The notes under the pieces are model-generated. The model ran no database searches. It was not told the DNA's origin and worked only from the letters and a program-made list of their open reading frames with translations. A stretch of DNA of 64,000 bases, taken from positions 445,001 to 509,000 of the forward strand of contig NZ_CP040231.1 of NCBI RefSeq assembly GCF_006228325.1. The letters are read 5' to 3'. Made by a program: the position numbers and the translations under genes. The stretch is from Streptococcus sp. 1643. GTDB lineage: Bacteria > Bacillota > Bacilli > Lactobacillales > Streptococcaceae. This document shows positions 1 through 9,712 of this stretch, one piece after another (the first letter of the stretch is position 1; the number at the start of each line of letters is the position of its first letter).

Positions 1-1
1 T

Positions 2-526
2 GTCTATCTGGATATTTACCAGTTGATCGAAATTGTTGCTAGTCTGCCACAGGTAGATGAGGAAAGACTTTCTAGCTATGGTGCCTCACAAGGCGGTGCT
101 TTAGCCTTGGTTGCAGCAGCGCTCAATCCTCGGATTCAGCGAACAGTTGCCATCTATCCTTTCTTGTCAGACTTTAGACGAGTGCTTGAGATTGGCAATA
201 CCAGTGAAGCCTATGATGAACTCTTCCGATATTTCAAGTTCCATGATCCCTTCCATGAAACAGAGGAGGAAATCATGGCGACCCTTGCTTATATCGATGT
301 GAAAAATCTTGCCCATCGCATTCAAGGTGAGGTCAAGATGATTACAGGCTTGGATGACGATGTCTGCTATCCTATTACCCAGTTTGCGATTTACAACCGT
401 CTAACTTGCGACAAGGCCTATCGCATCATGCCTGAGTATGCTCACGAAGCCATGAATGTTTTTGTCAATGACCAAGTCTACAACTGGCTCTGTGGCAGTG
501 AGATTCCTTTTAAGTACGTAAGATAA
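2..526 (+). CDS. Acetyl xylan esterase / cephalosporin-C deacetylase family, C-terminal part
   Basis: Partial gene cut by the left window edge; the frame is open from base 2. The product is the C-terminal half of an alpha/beta-hydrolase of the acetyl xylan esterase (AXE1) family, which removes acetyl groups from sugars. The nucleophile motif GASQGG (GxSxG) is visible, followed by a GLDDDVCYP segment that would hold the acid and YAHEAM that would hold the histidine. A hairpin terminator follows, so it is probably transcribed separately from nanE. In pneumococcus an AXE1 gene also lies at one edge of the nan locus (recalled). The substrate is not shown by the sequence; deacetylation of O-acetylated sialic acid or other host sugars is possible. 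Confidence 0.85.
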   Translation, partial: VYLDIYQLIEIVASLPQVDEERLSSYGASQGGALALVAAALNPRIQRTVAIYPFLSDFRRVLEIGNTSEAYDELFRYFKFHDPFHETEEEIMATLAYIDVKNLAHRIQGEVKMITGLDDDVCYPITQFAIYNRLTCDKAYRIMPEYAHEAMNVFVNDQVYNWLCGSEIPFKYVR

Positions 527-531
527 TGAAT

Positions 532-556
532 GAGAGAGGGCAGTAGCTCTCTTTTT
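532..556 (+). terminator. Rho-independent terminator after the esterase gene
   Basis: Inverted repeat AGAGAG (533-538) / CTCTCT (547-552) runs into a T tract. It separates the esterase gene from the nan promoter. The rest of the gap up to nanE is AT-rich and holds only the nanE promoter cassette. Confidence 0.7.
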
Positions 557-711
557 ATATTAGATTATTGGAAATAATATAAAATCTTTTTTTTAATTTT
601 TATTAAATCTGATTTAAAAATAGTGAGTAACCTATTTGTAATTGGGATAATTTTTGTAAGGAAATATAAAACACTTAAATCGTTTTACAAAAAAATCAAA
701 ATCGTAAGAGG

Positions 712-812
712 TCTGAAACTACTTTCAGGATAGTCTGTTCTATAAAATAGTTTTGAAACTGAAATCTATTCTACTACAAGCTATTGAAAGCGCTTAACAA
801 ATGATATATAAT
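712..812 (+). promoter_or_regulatory. nanE promoter cassette with palindrome and overlapping cre site
   Basis: TTGAAA (784-789), a 17-bp spacer and TATAAT (807-812) form a near-consensus promoter. A CcpA cre-like site, TGAAAGCGCTTAAC (785-798), overlaps the -35 box. Upstream lie the palindrome TGAAA-CTAC-TTTCA (714-727) and the block GAAACTGAAATCTA (755-768). All of these recur at identical spacing before the N-acetylneuraminate lyase gene at 6447-6547, so they are probably operator sites. Binding by the locus RpiR/NanR regulator is inferred. Confidence 0.8.
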
Positions 813-845
813 AAGCCCATAAGAACAAGAAAGGGAGGAAAGAGG

Positions 846-1544
846 ATGCCACAGATCAGCAAAGAAGCCTTGATTGAACAGATCAAAGATGGAATCATTG
901 TCTCTTGCCAGGCACTTCCTCACGAACCGCTTTATACAGAAGCGGGAGGAGTCATTCCCTTGCTAGTCAAAGCGGCTGAGCAAGGTGGAGCAGTCGGTAT
1001 CCGAGCAAACAGTGTTCGCGATATCAAGGAGATTAAGGAGGTTACGAAACTCCCGATTATCGGGATTATCAAACGTGACTATCCGCCACAGGAGCCATTC
1101 ATTACAGCTACTATGAGAGAAGTCGATGAACTGGCTGAACTAGACATCGAGGTCATTGCTCTGGATTGTACCAAACGTGAACGATATGACGGTTTGGAAA
1201 TCCAAGACTTTATCCGACAAGTCAAAGAAAAATATCCGCATCAACTCTTAATGGCTGATACCAGTACTTTTGAAGAGGGTATAGCAGCAGTTGAAGCCGG
1301 AATTGATTTTGTTGGAACAACCCTATCAGGTTACACTTCTTATAGTCCGAAAGTGGATGGTCCAGACTTTGAACTAATCAAAAAACTTTGTGAAGCAGGA
1401 GTGGATGTCATCGCTGAAGGGAAAATTCATACACCAGAACAAGCCAAACAAATCCTTGAATATGGGGTTCGAGGCATCGTTGTTGGTGGAGCGATTACTA
1501 GACCAAAAGAGATCACGGAACGCTTTGTTGCCGGTCTTAAATAA
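846..1544 (+). CDS. nanE: N-acetylmannosamine-6-phosphate 2-epimerase
   Basis: Converts ManNAc-6-P to GlcNAc-6-P, the step that links sialic acid breakdown to amino-sugar metabolism. The 232-residue product has the TIM-barrel family hallmarks: GAVGIRANS near the N terminus, [11 protein letters not shown], and the phosphate-binding end [11 protein letters not shown] followed by [11 protein letters not shown]. The ATG at 846 is chosen because GGGAGG lies just upstream and because an upstream in-frame ATG (801) would precede the predicted transcription start near 819. It is the first gene after the cre-controlled promoter and lies 114 bp before satA. Confidence 0.95.
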   Translation: MPQISKEALIEQIKDGIIVSCQALPHEPLYTEAGGVIPLLVKAAEQGGAVGIRANSVRDIKEIKEVTKLPIIGIIKRDYPPQEPFITATMREVDELAELDIEVIALDCTKRERYDGLEIQDFIRQVKEKYPHQLLMADTSTFEEGIAAVEAGIDFVGTTLSGYTSYSPKVDGPDFELIKKLCEAGVDVIAEGKIHTPEQAKQILEYGVRGIVVGGAITRPKEITERFVAGLK

Positions 1545-1574
1545 CACAATCTCAAAACAGAGGAGAGTGGTTGA

Positions 1575-2987
<1,413 letters not shown>

Positions 2988-3007
2988 GCACTAAGTCAGA
3001 TTGATTC

Positions 3008-3052
3008 CCCCCTTTTCCCTGTGCACTATGGTGTAAGAAAAGGGGGACTTTT
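3008..3052 (+). terminator. Attenuating hairpin between satA and satB
   Basis: Perfect 10-bp stem CCCCCTTTTC (3008-3017) / GAAAAGGGGG (3037-3046), with a further inner stem (TGCAC/GTGTA), followed by CTTTTGTTT. It lies inside the satABC operon and should let the binding protein be made in excess over the permeases by partial termination and 3'-end protection. Confidence 0.75.
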
Positions 3053-3185
3053 GTTTGAAATGGTAGGAACTGTCACGAAATTAAAATGAAGTTCTTACAT
3101 AAGCGAATCTTAAAAAATTTCATTTTGGTTTTAAAACAGTTCAAGAAAATCAAAAACTATTCTATTTGAAAGAGAGGTGCCGACT

Positions 3186-4073
3186 GTGAAAGTCAATAAA
3201 ATTCGTATGCGGGAAACAGTGATTTCCTACGCTTTCCTAGCACCAGTGTTATTCTTCTTTGTCATCTTTGTCTTGGCTCCTATGATTATGGGATTCATTA
3301 CAAGTTTCTTTAACTACTCCATGACTAAATTTGAGTTTGTGGGCTTGGACAACTACATTCGCATGTTTAAAGACCCTGTCTTTATGAAGTCTTTGATCAA
3401 TACCGTTATTCTGGTTATTGGATCTGTTCCGATTGTGGTTCTCTTCTCGCTCTTTGTAGCATCTCAAACCTATCATCAAAATGCCATTGCCCGTTCTTTC
3501 TATCGTTTCGTCTTCTTCCTTCCTGTAGTTACAGGTAGTGTTGCCGTAACGGTTGTATGGAAATGGATCTATGACCCTCTATCAGGGATTCTAAACTTTG
3601 TCCTTAAGTCAAGCCATATCATCAGTCAAAACATTTCTTGGCTGGGTGACAAAAACTGGGCTTTGCTAGCGATTATGATCATCCTTTTGACAACATCTGT
3701 TGGTCAACCGATTATCCTTTATATCGCTGCCATGGGGAATATTGACAATTCACTTGTTGAAGCAGCGCGTGTAGACGGTGCGACTGAGTTTCAAGTCTTC
3801 TGGAAGATCAAATGGCCTAGCCTTCTTCCAACAACTCTTTACATCGCGATTATTACAACCATCAACTCTTTCCAATGTTTCGCCTTGATTCAGTTGTTGA
3901 CTTCTGGTGGTCCAAACTATTCAACAAGTACCTTGATGTACTACCTTTACGAAAAAGCCTTCCAATTGACAGAATACGGCTATGCAAATACCATCGGTGT
4001 CTTCTTGGCAGTGATGATTGCCATTGTCAGCTTTGCTCAATTCAAGATCCTCGGAAACGACGTAGAATACTAA
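3186..4073 (+). CDS. satB: Sialic acid ABC transporter permease
   Basis: MalF-type inner-membrane permease of about 295 residues with six predicted helices and the EAA cytoplasmic loop (EAARVDGATEFQVFWKIKWP) that contacts the ATPase. It forms the channel with SatC. GTG 3186 is chosen over GTG 3177 because the SD AGAGAGG (3171-3177) is 8 nt from 3186 and would overlap the earlier codon. satC follows after 15 bp. The operon's folded 200-bp gap before this gene includes the attenuator hairpin. Confidence 0.9.
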   Translation: MKVNKIRMRETVISYAFLAPVLFFFVIFVLAPMIMGFITSFFNYSMTKFEFVGLDNYIRMFKDPVFMKSLINTVILVIGSVPIVVLFSLFVASQTYHQNAIARSFYRFVFFLPVVTGSVAVTVVWKWIYDPLSGILNFVLKSSHIISQNISWLGDKNWALLAIMIILLTTSVGQPIILYIAAMGNIDNSLVEAARVDGATEFQVFWKIKWPSLLPTTLYIAIITTINSFQCFALIQLLTSGGPNYSTSTLMYYLYEKAFQLTEYGYANTIGVFLAVMIAIVSFAQFKILGNDVEY

Positions 4074-4088
4074 AGAAAGGAGACAGTT

Positions 4089-4928
4089 ATGCAACCTACA
4101 CAAAAGAAACCCTTAACAGCTTTTACTGTTATTTCAACGATTATCTTGCTCTTGTTGACCGTGCTGTTCATCTTTCCATTCTACTGGATTTTGACAGGGG
4201 CCTTCAAATCACAGCCTGATACCATTATGATTCCACCACAATGGTTCCCTAAAATGCCAACCATGGAAAACTTCCAACAACTCATGGTGCAAAACCCTGC
4301 TATGCAGTGGATGTGGAACTCTGTATTTATCTCGCTAGTAACCATGTTCCTAGTCTGTGCAACCTCTTCTCTAGCAGGTTATGTCTTGGCTAAGAAACGT
4401 TTCTATGGTCAGCGCATTCTCTTTGCAGTCTTTATCGCTGCCATGGCGCTTCCAAAACAAGTTGTCCTTGTACCATTGGTACGTATCGTCAACTTCATGG
4501 GAATTCACGATACACTTTGGGCAGTTATCTTGCCTTTGATCGGATGGCCATTTGGGGTATTCCTTATGAAACAGTTCAGCGAAAACATCCCAACAGAATT
4601 GCTTGAATCAGCTAAAATCGACGGTTGTGGTGAGATTCGTACCTTCTGGAGCGTAGCCTTCCCTATCGTGAAGCCAGGATTTGCAGCCCTTGCAATCTTT
4701 ACCTTCATCAATACTTGGAACGACTACTTCATGCAGTTGGTTATGTTGACTTCACGTCAAAACTTGACTATCTCACTCGGGGTTGCGACCATGCAGGCCG
4801 AAATGGCAACCAACTATGGTTTGATCATGGCAGGTGCAGCTCTTGCAGCAGTGCCAATCGTAACCGTCTTCCTTGTCTTCCAAAAATCCTTCACTCAAGG
4901 GATCACTATGGGAGCGGTCAAAGGTTAA
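4089..4928 (+). CDS. satC: Sialic acid ABC transporter permease
   Basis: MalG-type permease, 279 residues and six helices, partner of SatB. The EAA loop is visible as ESAKIDGCGEIRTFWSVAFP. It starts at ATG 4089 with SD AAAGGAG. Substrate assignment rests on operon position with nanE, satA and the lyase gene. It is followed by an unusually long, folded 389-bp gap before the next gene of the operon. Confidence 0.92.
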   Translation: MQPTQKKPLTAFTVISTIILLLLTVLFIFPFYWILTGAFKSQPDTIMIPPQWFPKMPTMENFQQLMVQNPAMQWMWNSVFISLVTMFLVCATSSLAGYVLAKKRFYGQRILFAVFIAAMALPKQVVLVPLVRIVNFMGIHDTLWAVILPLIGWPFGVFLMKQFSENIPTELLESAKIDGCGEIRTFWSVAFPIVKPGFAALAIFTFINTWNDYFMQLVMLTSRQNLTISLGVATMQAEMATNYGLIMAGAALAAVPIVTVFLVFQKSFTQGITMGAVKG

Positions 4929-4990
4929 GAAAAGTAAATTAGTGTATCAAGATTGCAGAAGTGGTCTTGACATGCCATGGAAATATAGAG

Positions 4991-5054
4991 TTATAAGTGT
5001 CTACAAAATGGAGAGTATGCAGTTACTTCGTGAAGTTTTGTCAGACACTTATAA
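4991..5054 (+). other. Long hairpin element downstream of satC
   Basis: TTATAAGTGTCT (4991-5002) pairs perfectly with AGACACTTATAA (5043-5054). The stem extends through ACAAAA (5003-5008) / TTTTGT (5036-5041) with one bulged C, and an inner hairpin ACTTC-GT-GAAGT closes it. There is no T tract, so it is not an ordinary terminator. It could be an RNA processing or stability element. Confidence 0.55.
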
Positions 5055-5110
5055 ACTTAAAAATGAACTCTTTTCATGATACTAGTTAGAGTAGGTTCGT
5101 TTTAGGGTAA

Positions 5111-5262
5111 CTATTTCCCGCTTTAGTGGTATCTAAGATAAGCAATTAACGCTTATCTTAGACGGAATTTTTGAGACTGACGATGAAGGAGTGAAAGGCT
5201 CAAAAATTAGGAATGAAATTCCGAAGGAATTTGCTTCCGTCCGCACTATTACAGGGAAATAG
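5111..5262 (+). repeat. 152-bp multi-hairpin element with terminal inverted repeats (MITE-like or structured RNA)
   Basis: The ends are CTATTTCCC (5111-5119) and GGGAAATAG (5254-5262), with imperfect pairing continuing inward (CTTTAGTG / CACTATTA). Inside are a 12-bp perfect hairpin (5132-5143/5151-5162), a 10-bp hairpin AATTTTTGAG/CTCAAAAATT (5166-5175/5199-5208), GGAAT-GAA-ATTCC (5210-5222), and GACGGA (5161-5166) facing TCCGTC (5236-5241). No coding frame is seen. I do not recognise it as BOX, RUP or SPRITE. Confidence 0.5.
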
Positions 5263-5317
5263 AGAAAGGATAATTCGAAACTGAAAAATAGTAACTATCA
5301 GAAACGAAGGAAACAGT

Positions 5318-5770
5318 ATGATTTTTGACGATTTGAAAAACATCGCCTTTTATAAAGGAATCCATCCCAATCTAGACAAGGCTATCGACTATCTCTATCA
5401 GCACCGTAAGGATTCTTTCGAACTCGGTAAGTATGAGATTGACGGGGACAAGGTCTTTCTAGTTGTTCAGGAAAATGTCCTCAATCAAGCTGAAAATGAT
5501 CAATTTGAGCACCATAAGAACTATGCAGACTTGCATTTGCTGGTAGAAGGACATGAATATTCGAGCTACGGTTCACGTATCAAAGACGAGGCAGTAGCAT
5601 TCGACGAAGTGAGCGACATTGGTTTTGTCCATTGTCATGAACGCTACCCAATCTTGTTGGGCTATCACAATTTTGCGATTTTCTTCCCCGGAGAACCACA
5701 CCAGCCAAATGGCTACGCAGGGATGGAAGAAAAGGTTCGCAAGTATCTCTTTAAAATTTTGATTGATTAA
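5318..5770 (+). CDS. YhcH/YjgK/YiaL family protein (NanQ-like sialic acid anomerase)
   Basis: 150 residues, the usual size for the YhcH/EbgC cupin-fold family. The conserved core is visible: HHKNYADLHLLVEGHE, then a FAIFFPGEPHQPN segment with the metal-binding histidines. The E. coli member NanQ (YhcH) is reported to speed the anomerisation of sialic acid, supplying the form used by the lyase; the same role is inferred here from its place in the nan operon. SD GAAGGA precedes ATG 5318. The next gene begins 20 bp downstream. Confidence 0.85.
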   Translation: MIFDDLKNIAFYKGIHPNLDKAIDYLYQHRKDSFELGKYEIDGDKVFLVVQENVLNQAENDQFEHHKNYADLHLLVEGHEYSSYGSRIKDEAVAFDEVSDIGFVHCHERYPILLGYHNFAIFFPGEPHQPNGYAGMEEKVRKYLFKILID

Positions 5771-5790
5771 AAGAATCAGGAGGAGCAAAC

Positions 5791-6435
5791 ATGGCACAAA
5801 AAGGAGTAAGCCTTATCAAGGCAGCATTTGATACAGATAATTTTCTCATGCGTTTCAGTGAGAAGGTCTTGGATATTGTGGCAGTCAATCTTCTTTTTGT
5901 CGTCTCTTGTTTGCCCATCGTGACGATTGGAGTGGCGAAAATCAGCCTCTATGAGACTATGTTCGAGATTAAGAGAAGCAGACGGGTACCAGTCTTTAGA
6001 ACTTATATAAGGGCCTTCAAGCAAAATCTGAAACTGGGGCTTCAGTTGGGTCTGTTAGAGTTGGGCATTGTGTCATTAAGCCTTCTAGACCTCTATCTCT
6101 TCTGGGGACAGACTGCTTTGCCTTTCCAGATTGTGAAAGCAATTTGTTTGGGGATTCTCATCTTCCTCACTCTCGTGATGCTGGCTAGCTATCCCATCGC
6201 TGCGCGCTATGATTTGTCTTGGAAAGAAGTGCTGCAAAAAGGGCTTATCTTGGCAAGTTTTAACTTTCCATGGTTCTTCCTCATGTTAGCCATTCTCTTT
6301 CTTATTGTGATGGTTCTTTATCTATCCGCCTTCACTCTCCTTTTGGGTGGGTCAGCTTTTATCCTCTTTGGTTTTGGTTTGCTAGTCTTTCTCCAAGTAG
6401 GATTGATGGAGAAAATTTTCGCAAAATACCAGTAG
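5791..6435 (+). CDS. YesL-like (DUF624) membrane protein
   Basis: 214-residue protein with about five hydrophobic helices, beginning with a soluble stretch and FSEKVLDIVAVNLLFVVSCL, which is typical of the DUF624/YesL family. These proteins often sit beside carbohydrate ABC transporters in Firmicutes and their molecular role is unknown. SD AGGAGG lies before ATG 5791 and the gene follows yhcH closely. The lyase promoter starts just after it. Confidence 0.8.
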   Translation: MAQKGVSLIKAAFDTDNFLMRFSEKVLDIVAVNLLFVVSCLPIVTIGVAKISLYETMFEIKRSRRVPVFRTYIRAFKQNLKLGLQLGLLELGIVSLSLLDLYLFWGQTALPFQIVKAICLGILIFLTLVMLASYPIAARYDLSWKEVLQKGLILASFNFPWFFLMLAILFLIVMVLYLSAFTLLLGGSAFILFGFGLLVFLQVGLMEKIFAKYQ

Positions 6436-6446
6436 GATGAGATCTT

Positions 6447-6547
6447 TCTGAAACTACTTTCAATCGTTATAGTTTCTAAAATACAAGTAGAAACTAAAAT
6501 CTAAGTGTATACAAGATATTGAAAGCGATTTTCACAAGGTGTATACT
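6447..6547 (+). promoter_or_regulatory. Second nan promoter cassette, before the lyase gene
   Basis: TTGAAA (6519-6524), 17 bp, TATACT (6542-6547). The cre-like site TGAAAGCGATTTTC (6520-6533) overlaps the -35 box. The 16-bp block 6447-6462 is identical to 712-727, and GAAACTAAAATCTA (6490-6503) matches 755-768. Distances to the -35 box are the same as in the nanE promoter (72 bp from start of palindrome to start of -35). Confidence 0.8.
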
Positions 6548-6605
6548 AAACTTGTAAAAAATAGAACTGCTCTCAGCAGAAAAAAGAAATCTTAGGAGAA
6601 AATCT

Positions 6606-7523
6606 ATGTCAGATTTGAAAAAATACGAAGGTGTCATTCCAGCCTTCTACGCATGTTACGATGATCAAGGAGAAGTAAGCCCAGAGCGCACACGTGCTTT
6701 GGTTCAATACTTCATTGATAAAGGAGTTCAAGGTCTTTATGTCAATGGTTCTTCTGGTGAATGTATCTACCAAAGTGTGGCAGATCGCAAATTGATTTTG
6801 GAAGAAGTCATGGCAGTTGCCAAAGGAAAATTGACTATCATCGCCCATGTTGCCTGCAACAATACCAAAGATAGTATGGAACTTGCTCGCCACGCAGAAA
6901 GTTTGGGTGTAGATGCCATTGCAACGATTCCACCGATTTACTTCCGTTTGCCAGAATACTCAGTTGCTAAATACTGGAACGATATCAGTTCTGCAGCTCC
7001 AAACACAGACTATGTTATCTACAACATTCCTCAATTAGCAGGTGTTGCTTTGACTCCAAGCCTTTACACTGAAATGTTGAAGAATCCTCGTGTTATCGGT
7101 GTTAAGAACTCTTCTATGCCAGTTCAAGATATCCAAACCTTTGTCAGCCTTGGTGGAGAAGACCACATCGTATTCAATGGCCCAGATGAACAATTCCTAG
7201 GTGGTCGCCTCATGGGTGCCAAAGCTGGTATTGGTGGTACTTATGGTGCAATGCCAGAACTCTTCTTGAAACTCAATCAGTTGATTGCTGAAAAAGATTT
7301 GGAAACAGCGCGTGAATTGCAGTACGCTATCAATGCGATCATTGGTAAATTGACTGCTGCACATGGAAATATGTACGGTGTGATCAAAGAAGTCTTGAAG
7401 ATCAATGAAGGACTTAACATTGGATCAGTTCGTTCACCATTGACGCCAGTGACGGAAGAAGATCGTCCAGTTGTAGAAGCAGCTGCAGCCTTGATTCGTG
7501 AAACCAAGGAGCGCTTCCTCTAA
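6606..7523 (+). CDS. N-acetylneuraminate lyase
   Basis: Cleaves N-acetylneuraminate to ManNAc and pyruvate by a Schiff-base mechanism. The 305-residue DapA/NAL barrel shows the GSSGE substrate-carboxylate motif, the catalytic tyrosine in YVIYNIP (Y139) and the Schiff-base lysine in VIGVKNSS (K167), which line up with E. coli NanA Y137 and K165. The gene has its own cre-controlled promoter and is followed after 17 bp by the ROK kinase gene. It is called nanA in E. coli; in pneumococcus that name is used for a sialidase, so no symbol is given. Confidence 0.95.
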   Translation: MSDLKKYEGVIPAFYACYDDQGEVSPERTRALVQYFIDKGVQGLYVNGSSGECIYQSVADRKLILEEVMAVAKGKLTIIAHVACNNTKDSMELARHAESLGVDAIATIPPIYFRLPEYSVAKYWNDISSAAPNTDYVIYNIPQLAGVALTPSLYTEMLKNPRVIGVKNSSMPVQDIQTFVSLGGEDHIVFNGPDEQFLGGRLMGAKAGIGGTYGAMPELFLKLNQLIAEKDLETARELQYAINAIIGKLTAAHGNMYGVIKEVLKINEGLNIGSVRSPLTPVTEEDRPVVEAAAALIRETKERFL

Positions 7524-7540
7524 TCCATAAGGAGGTATTT

Positions 7541-8425
7541 ATGACACACTACGTTGCAATTGATATCGGTGGAACCAACATCAAATATGGTTTGATTGAC
7601 CAAGAAGGCCAACTTGTTGAATCGCATGAAATGCCAACCGAGGCGCATAAGGGTGGACCTCATATCTTACAAAAGACAAAAGATATCGTAGCCAGCTATT
7701 TAGAAAAAGGCCCAGTAGCAGGTGTTGCCATTTCTTCTGCAGGAATGGTGGATCCTGATAAGGGGGAAATTTTCTACGCTGGTCCTCAGATTCCCAACTA
7801 TGCAGGAACCCAGTTCAAGAAGGAAATCGAGACGAGTTTTAATATTCCTTGCGAGATTGAGAATGACGTCAATTGTGCAGGTCTGGCTGAGGCAGTATCT
7901 GGTTCAGGCACGGGAGCGAGTGTCACTCTTTGCTTGACCATTGGAACCGGTATCGGTGGTTGCTTGATTATGGGTGGGAAGGTCTTCCATGGATTTAGTA
8001 ATTCAGCCTGCGAAGTTGGTTATATGCACATGCAGGATGGAGCTTTTCAGGATCTTGCTTCTACGACAGCCCTGGTAGAATATGTAGCAGCAGCTCATGG
8101 TGACTCAGTTGATCAGTGGAATGGCCGACGCATTTTCAAGGAAGCTACTGAAGGAAACAAGATCTGTATGGCTGGTATTGACCGCATGGTAGACTATTTA
8201 GGAAAAGGTCTGGCAAATATTTGCTACGTTGCCAATCCAGAAGTGGTCATTCTCGGTGGCGGGATCATGGGGCAAGAGGCTATCCTCAAACCGAAGATCC
8301 GCACAGCCTTGAAGGCGGCCTTGGTGCCAAGCCTAGCTGAAAAAACGAGATTAGAATTTGCCCATCACCAAAACACAGCAGGGATGTTGGGAGCCTATTA
8401 TCATTTCAAAACAAAACAATCCTAG
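7541..8425 (+). CDS. nanK: ROK family kinase, probable N-acetylmannosamine kinase
   Basis: 294 residues. The N-terminal ATP-binding motif DIGGTNIKYG and the second GTGIGGCLIMGGKVFHG motif mark a ROK sugar kinase; position after the lyase gives ManNAc as the likely substrate, producing ManNAc-6-P for NanE. The usual ROK zinc site (GH followed by CxCGxxGCxE) is absent: the segment reads CEVGYMHMQDGAFQDLAS. The last 33 bp of the gene plus 5 bp are repeated exactly at 9784-9821 (see the insert entry). Confidence 0.87.
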   Translation: MTHYVAIDIGGTNIKYGLIDQEGQLVESHEMPTEAHKGGPHILQKTKDIVASYLEKGPVAGVAISSAGMVDPDKGEIFYAGPQIPNYAGTQFKKEIETSFNIPCEIENDVNCAGLAEAVSGSGTGASVTLCLTIGTGIGGCLIMGGKVFHGFSNSACEVGYMHMQDGAFQDLASTTALVEYVAAAHGDSVDQWNGRRIFKEATEGNKICMAGIDRMVDYLGKGLANICYVANPEVVILGGGIMGQEAILKPKIRTALKAALVPSLAEKTRLEFAHHQNTAGMLGAYYHFKTKQS

Positions 8426-8430
8426 TTTGG
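8393..8430 (+). repeat. 38-bp direct repeat, left copy (end of nanK)
   Basis: The sequence from GCCTATTATC to AGTTTGG is identical to 9784-9821. Here it is the end of the nanK coding frame and includes its stop codon. At the right copy it forms the first arm of the original bidirectional terminator, so the left copy has lost its hairpin partner. Confidence 0.9.
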
Positions 8431-8436
8431 AGCTAT

Positions 8437-8499
8437 AGAATTAAGAAAAACACTGAATCACTACTCGAGTGAAAACTGTTTTGCTTAATTCTTTTTTTA
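8437..8499 (+). terminator. Terminator downstream of nanK, inside the insert
   Basis: AGAATTAAG (8437-8445) pairs with CTTAATTCT (8484-8492), AAAACA (8447-8452) with TGTTTT (8477-8482), followed by seven T. It replaces the original terminator displaced to 9811. The rest of the gap up to the methyltransferase gene shows no gene, only a promoter at 8659-8667. Confidence 0.75.
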
Positions 8500-8658
8500 T
8501 TGAAAAATTTAAGCCAAAGGAGGTAATCGTGAGAAACTAGGAGAAAATAACCACCTTGAATGAAAGGTTAGGCCGAGATAAAGAACTACAAGGCGAGAGC
8601 AATTCTATCATCCATTGAATTGATATTTAGCTTGAGTAAATGGGAAAATGTGGAAAAA

Positions 8659-8667
8659 TGATATAAT
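8659..8667 (+). promoter_or_regulatory. Extended -10 promoter of the methyltransferase gene
   Basis: TGATATAAT is a perfect extended -10 element about 108 bp before the start codon. No clear -35 box. Confidence 0.55.
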
Positions 8668-8774
8668 GAGATGGATGAAAAATTGACAAATTAGAATTTC
8701 TAGAGGTGAGAAAATGTAATGGCAACTGATTCACCTGAAATCGAAATCATATAAAATTACGAGGAGATTGTAAG

Positions 8775-9539
8775 ATGAACAATTATATAAAATTAAATGA
8801 AGATAGATGGAATAATGTAAAAAATGACTATACTGAGCCATTGACACAGGAAGAATTAGAAGAAGTTAGAAAGCATCCAATTTCTGTTGCCTTAACTGTT
8901 GGGAAAAAAGTTCCGATAGAATGGTTTGAAAAAGCAAACGGGAAAAAGATATTAGGGTTAGCTTGTGGTGGTGGACAGCAGGGTCCCGTTTTTGCTGCAA
9001 AAGGTTATGATGTCACCATTATGGATTTTTCTAAATCACAATTAGAAAGAGATGAGTTGGTTGCTAAAAGAGAAGGCTTAAAAATCAATACGGTTCAAAG
9101 CGATATGACAAAACCATTTCCATTTGAAAATGAAACTTTTGATATTATTTTTAATCCAGTTTCAAATGTATATATAGAAGATTTAGAAAACATGTATAAA
9201 GAAGCCTCTCGCGTATTGAAAAAGGGTGGACTCTTAATGGTCGGATTTATGAATCCTTGGATCTACATGTATGATGCTGACGTTGTATGGGATCAACCCG
9301 ATGAGGAATTACTGTTAAAATTCTCCATCCCTTTTAATTCAAGAGAGCTTGAAGAGGAAGGCAAGATAACCATCAATCCAGAATATGGATATGAATTTAG
9401 CCATACCTTAGAAAATCAGATTAGAGGACAACTAAAAAACGGTCTCGCTATGATCGATTTTTATGAATCATGTGATAAAAGACATCGATTATCACGTTAT
9501 GGAAATGACTACATCGCTACACTTTGCATTAAACTATAA
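8775..9539 (+). CDS. Class I SAM-dependent methyltransferase
   Basis: 254 residues. SAM-binding motif I is KILGLACGGGQQGPVFA, motif II is VTIMDFSKSQL, and the Methyltransf_11-type core continues with FDIIFNPVSNVYIEDLE and VLKKGGLLMVGFMNPW. The substrate cannot be read from sequence. Base and codon use are more AT-rich than the neighbouring nan genes, and it lies inside the repeat-bounded insert, so it was probably acquired by transfer. SD GAGGAG precedes ATG 8775. No partner gene or operon is visible. Confidence 0.85.
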   Translation: MNNYIKLNEDRWNNVKNDYTEPLTQEELEEVRKHPISVALTVGKKVPIEWFEKANGKKILGLACGGGQQGPVFAAKGYDVTIMDFSKSQLERDELVAKREGLKINTVQSDMTKPFPFENETFDIIFNPVSNVYIEDLENMYKEASRVLKKGGLLMVGFMNPWIYMYDADVVWDQPDEELLLKFSIPFNSRELEEEGKITINPEYGYEFSHTLENQIRGQLKNGLAMIDFYESCDKRHRLSRYGNDYIATLCIKL

Positions 9540-9712
9540 TGTTATGGAACATACTTCAGGAGAATAGCCCGTTTTATTTTCCGTAAGGGTTAAAATCTAA
9601 ATCCCAGTTTGTCGAAGTAAAGCAACTAAATAAAATTATAGAGAGGAAGTAAAAGCGGATAGCCGATACTTCCTTTTTGTTGTCAAAAATTCAAAAACGG
9701 AAAGGGGAATTT

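Noticed and set aside
801..845. Upstream start for nanE at ATG 801
   Set aside because: It overlaps the -10 region of the promoter; ATG 846 has an SD and gives the family length.
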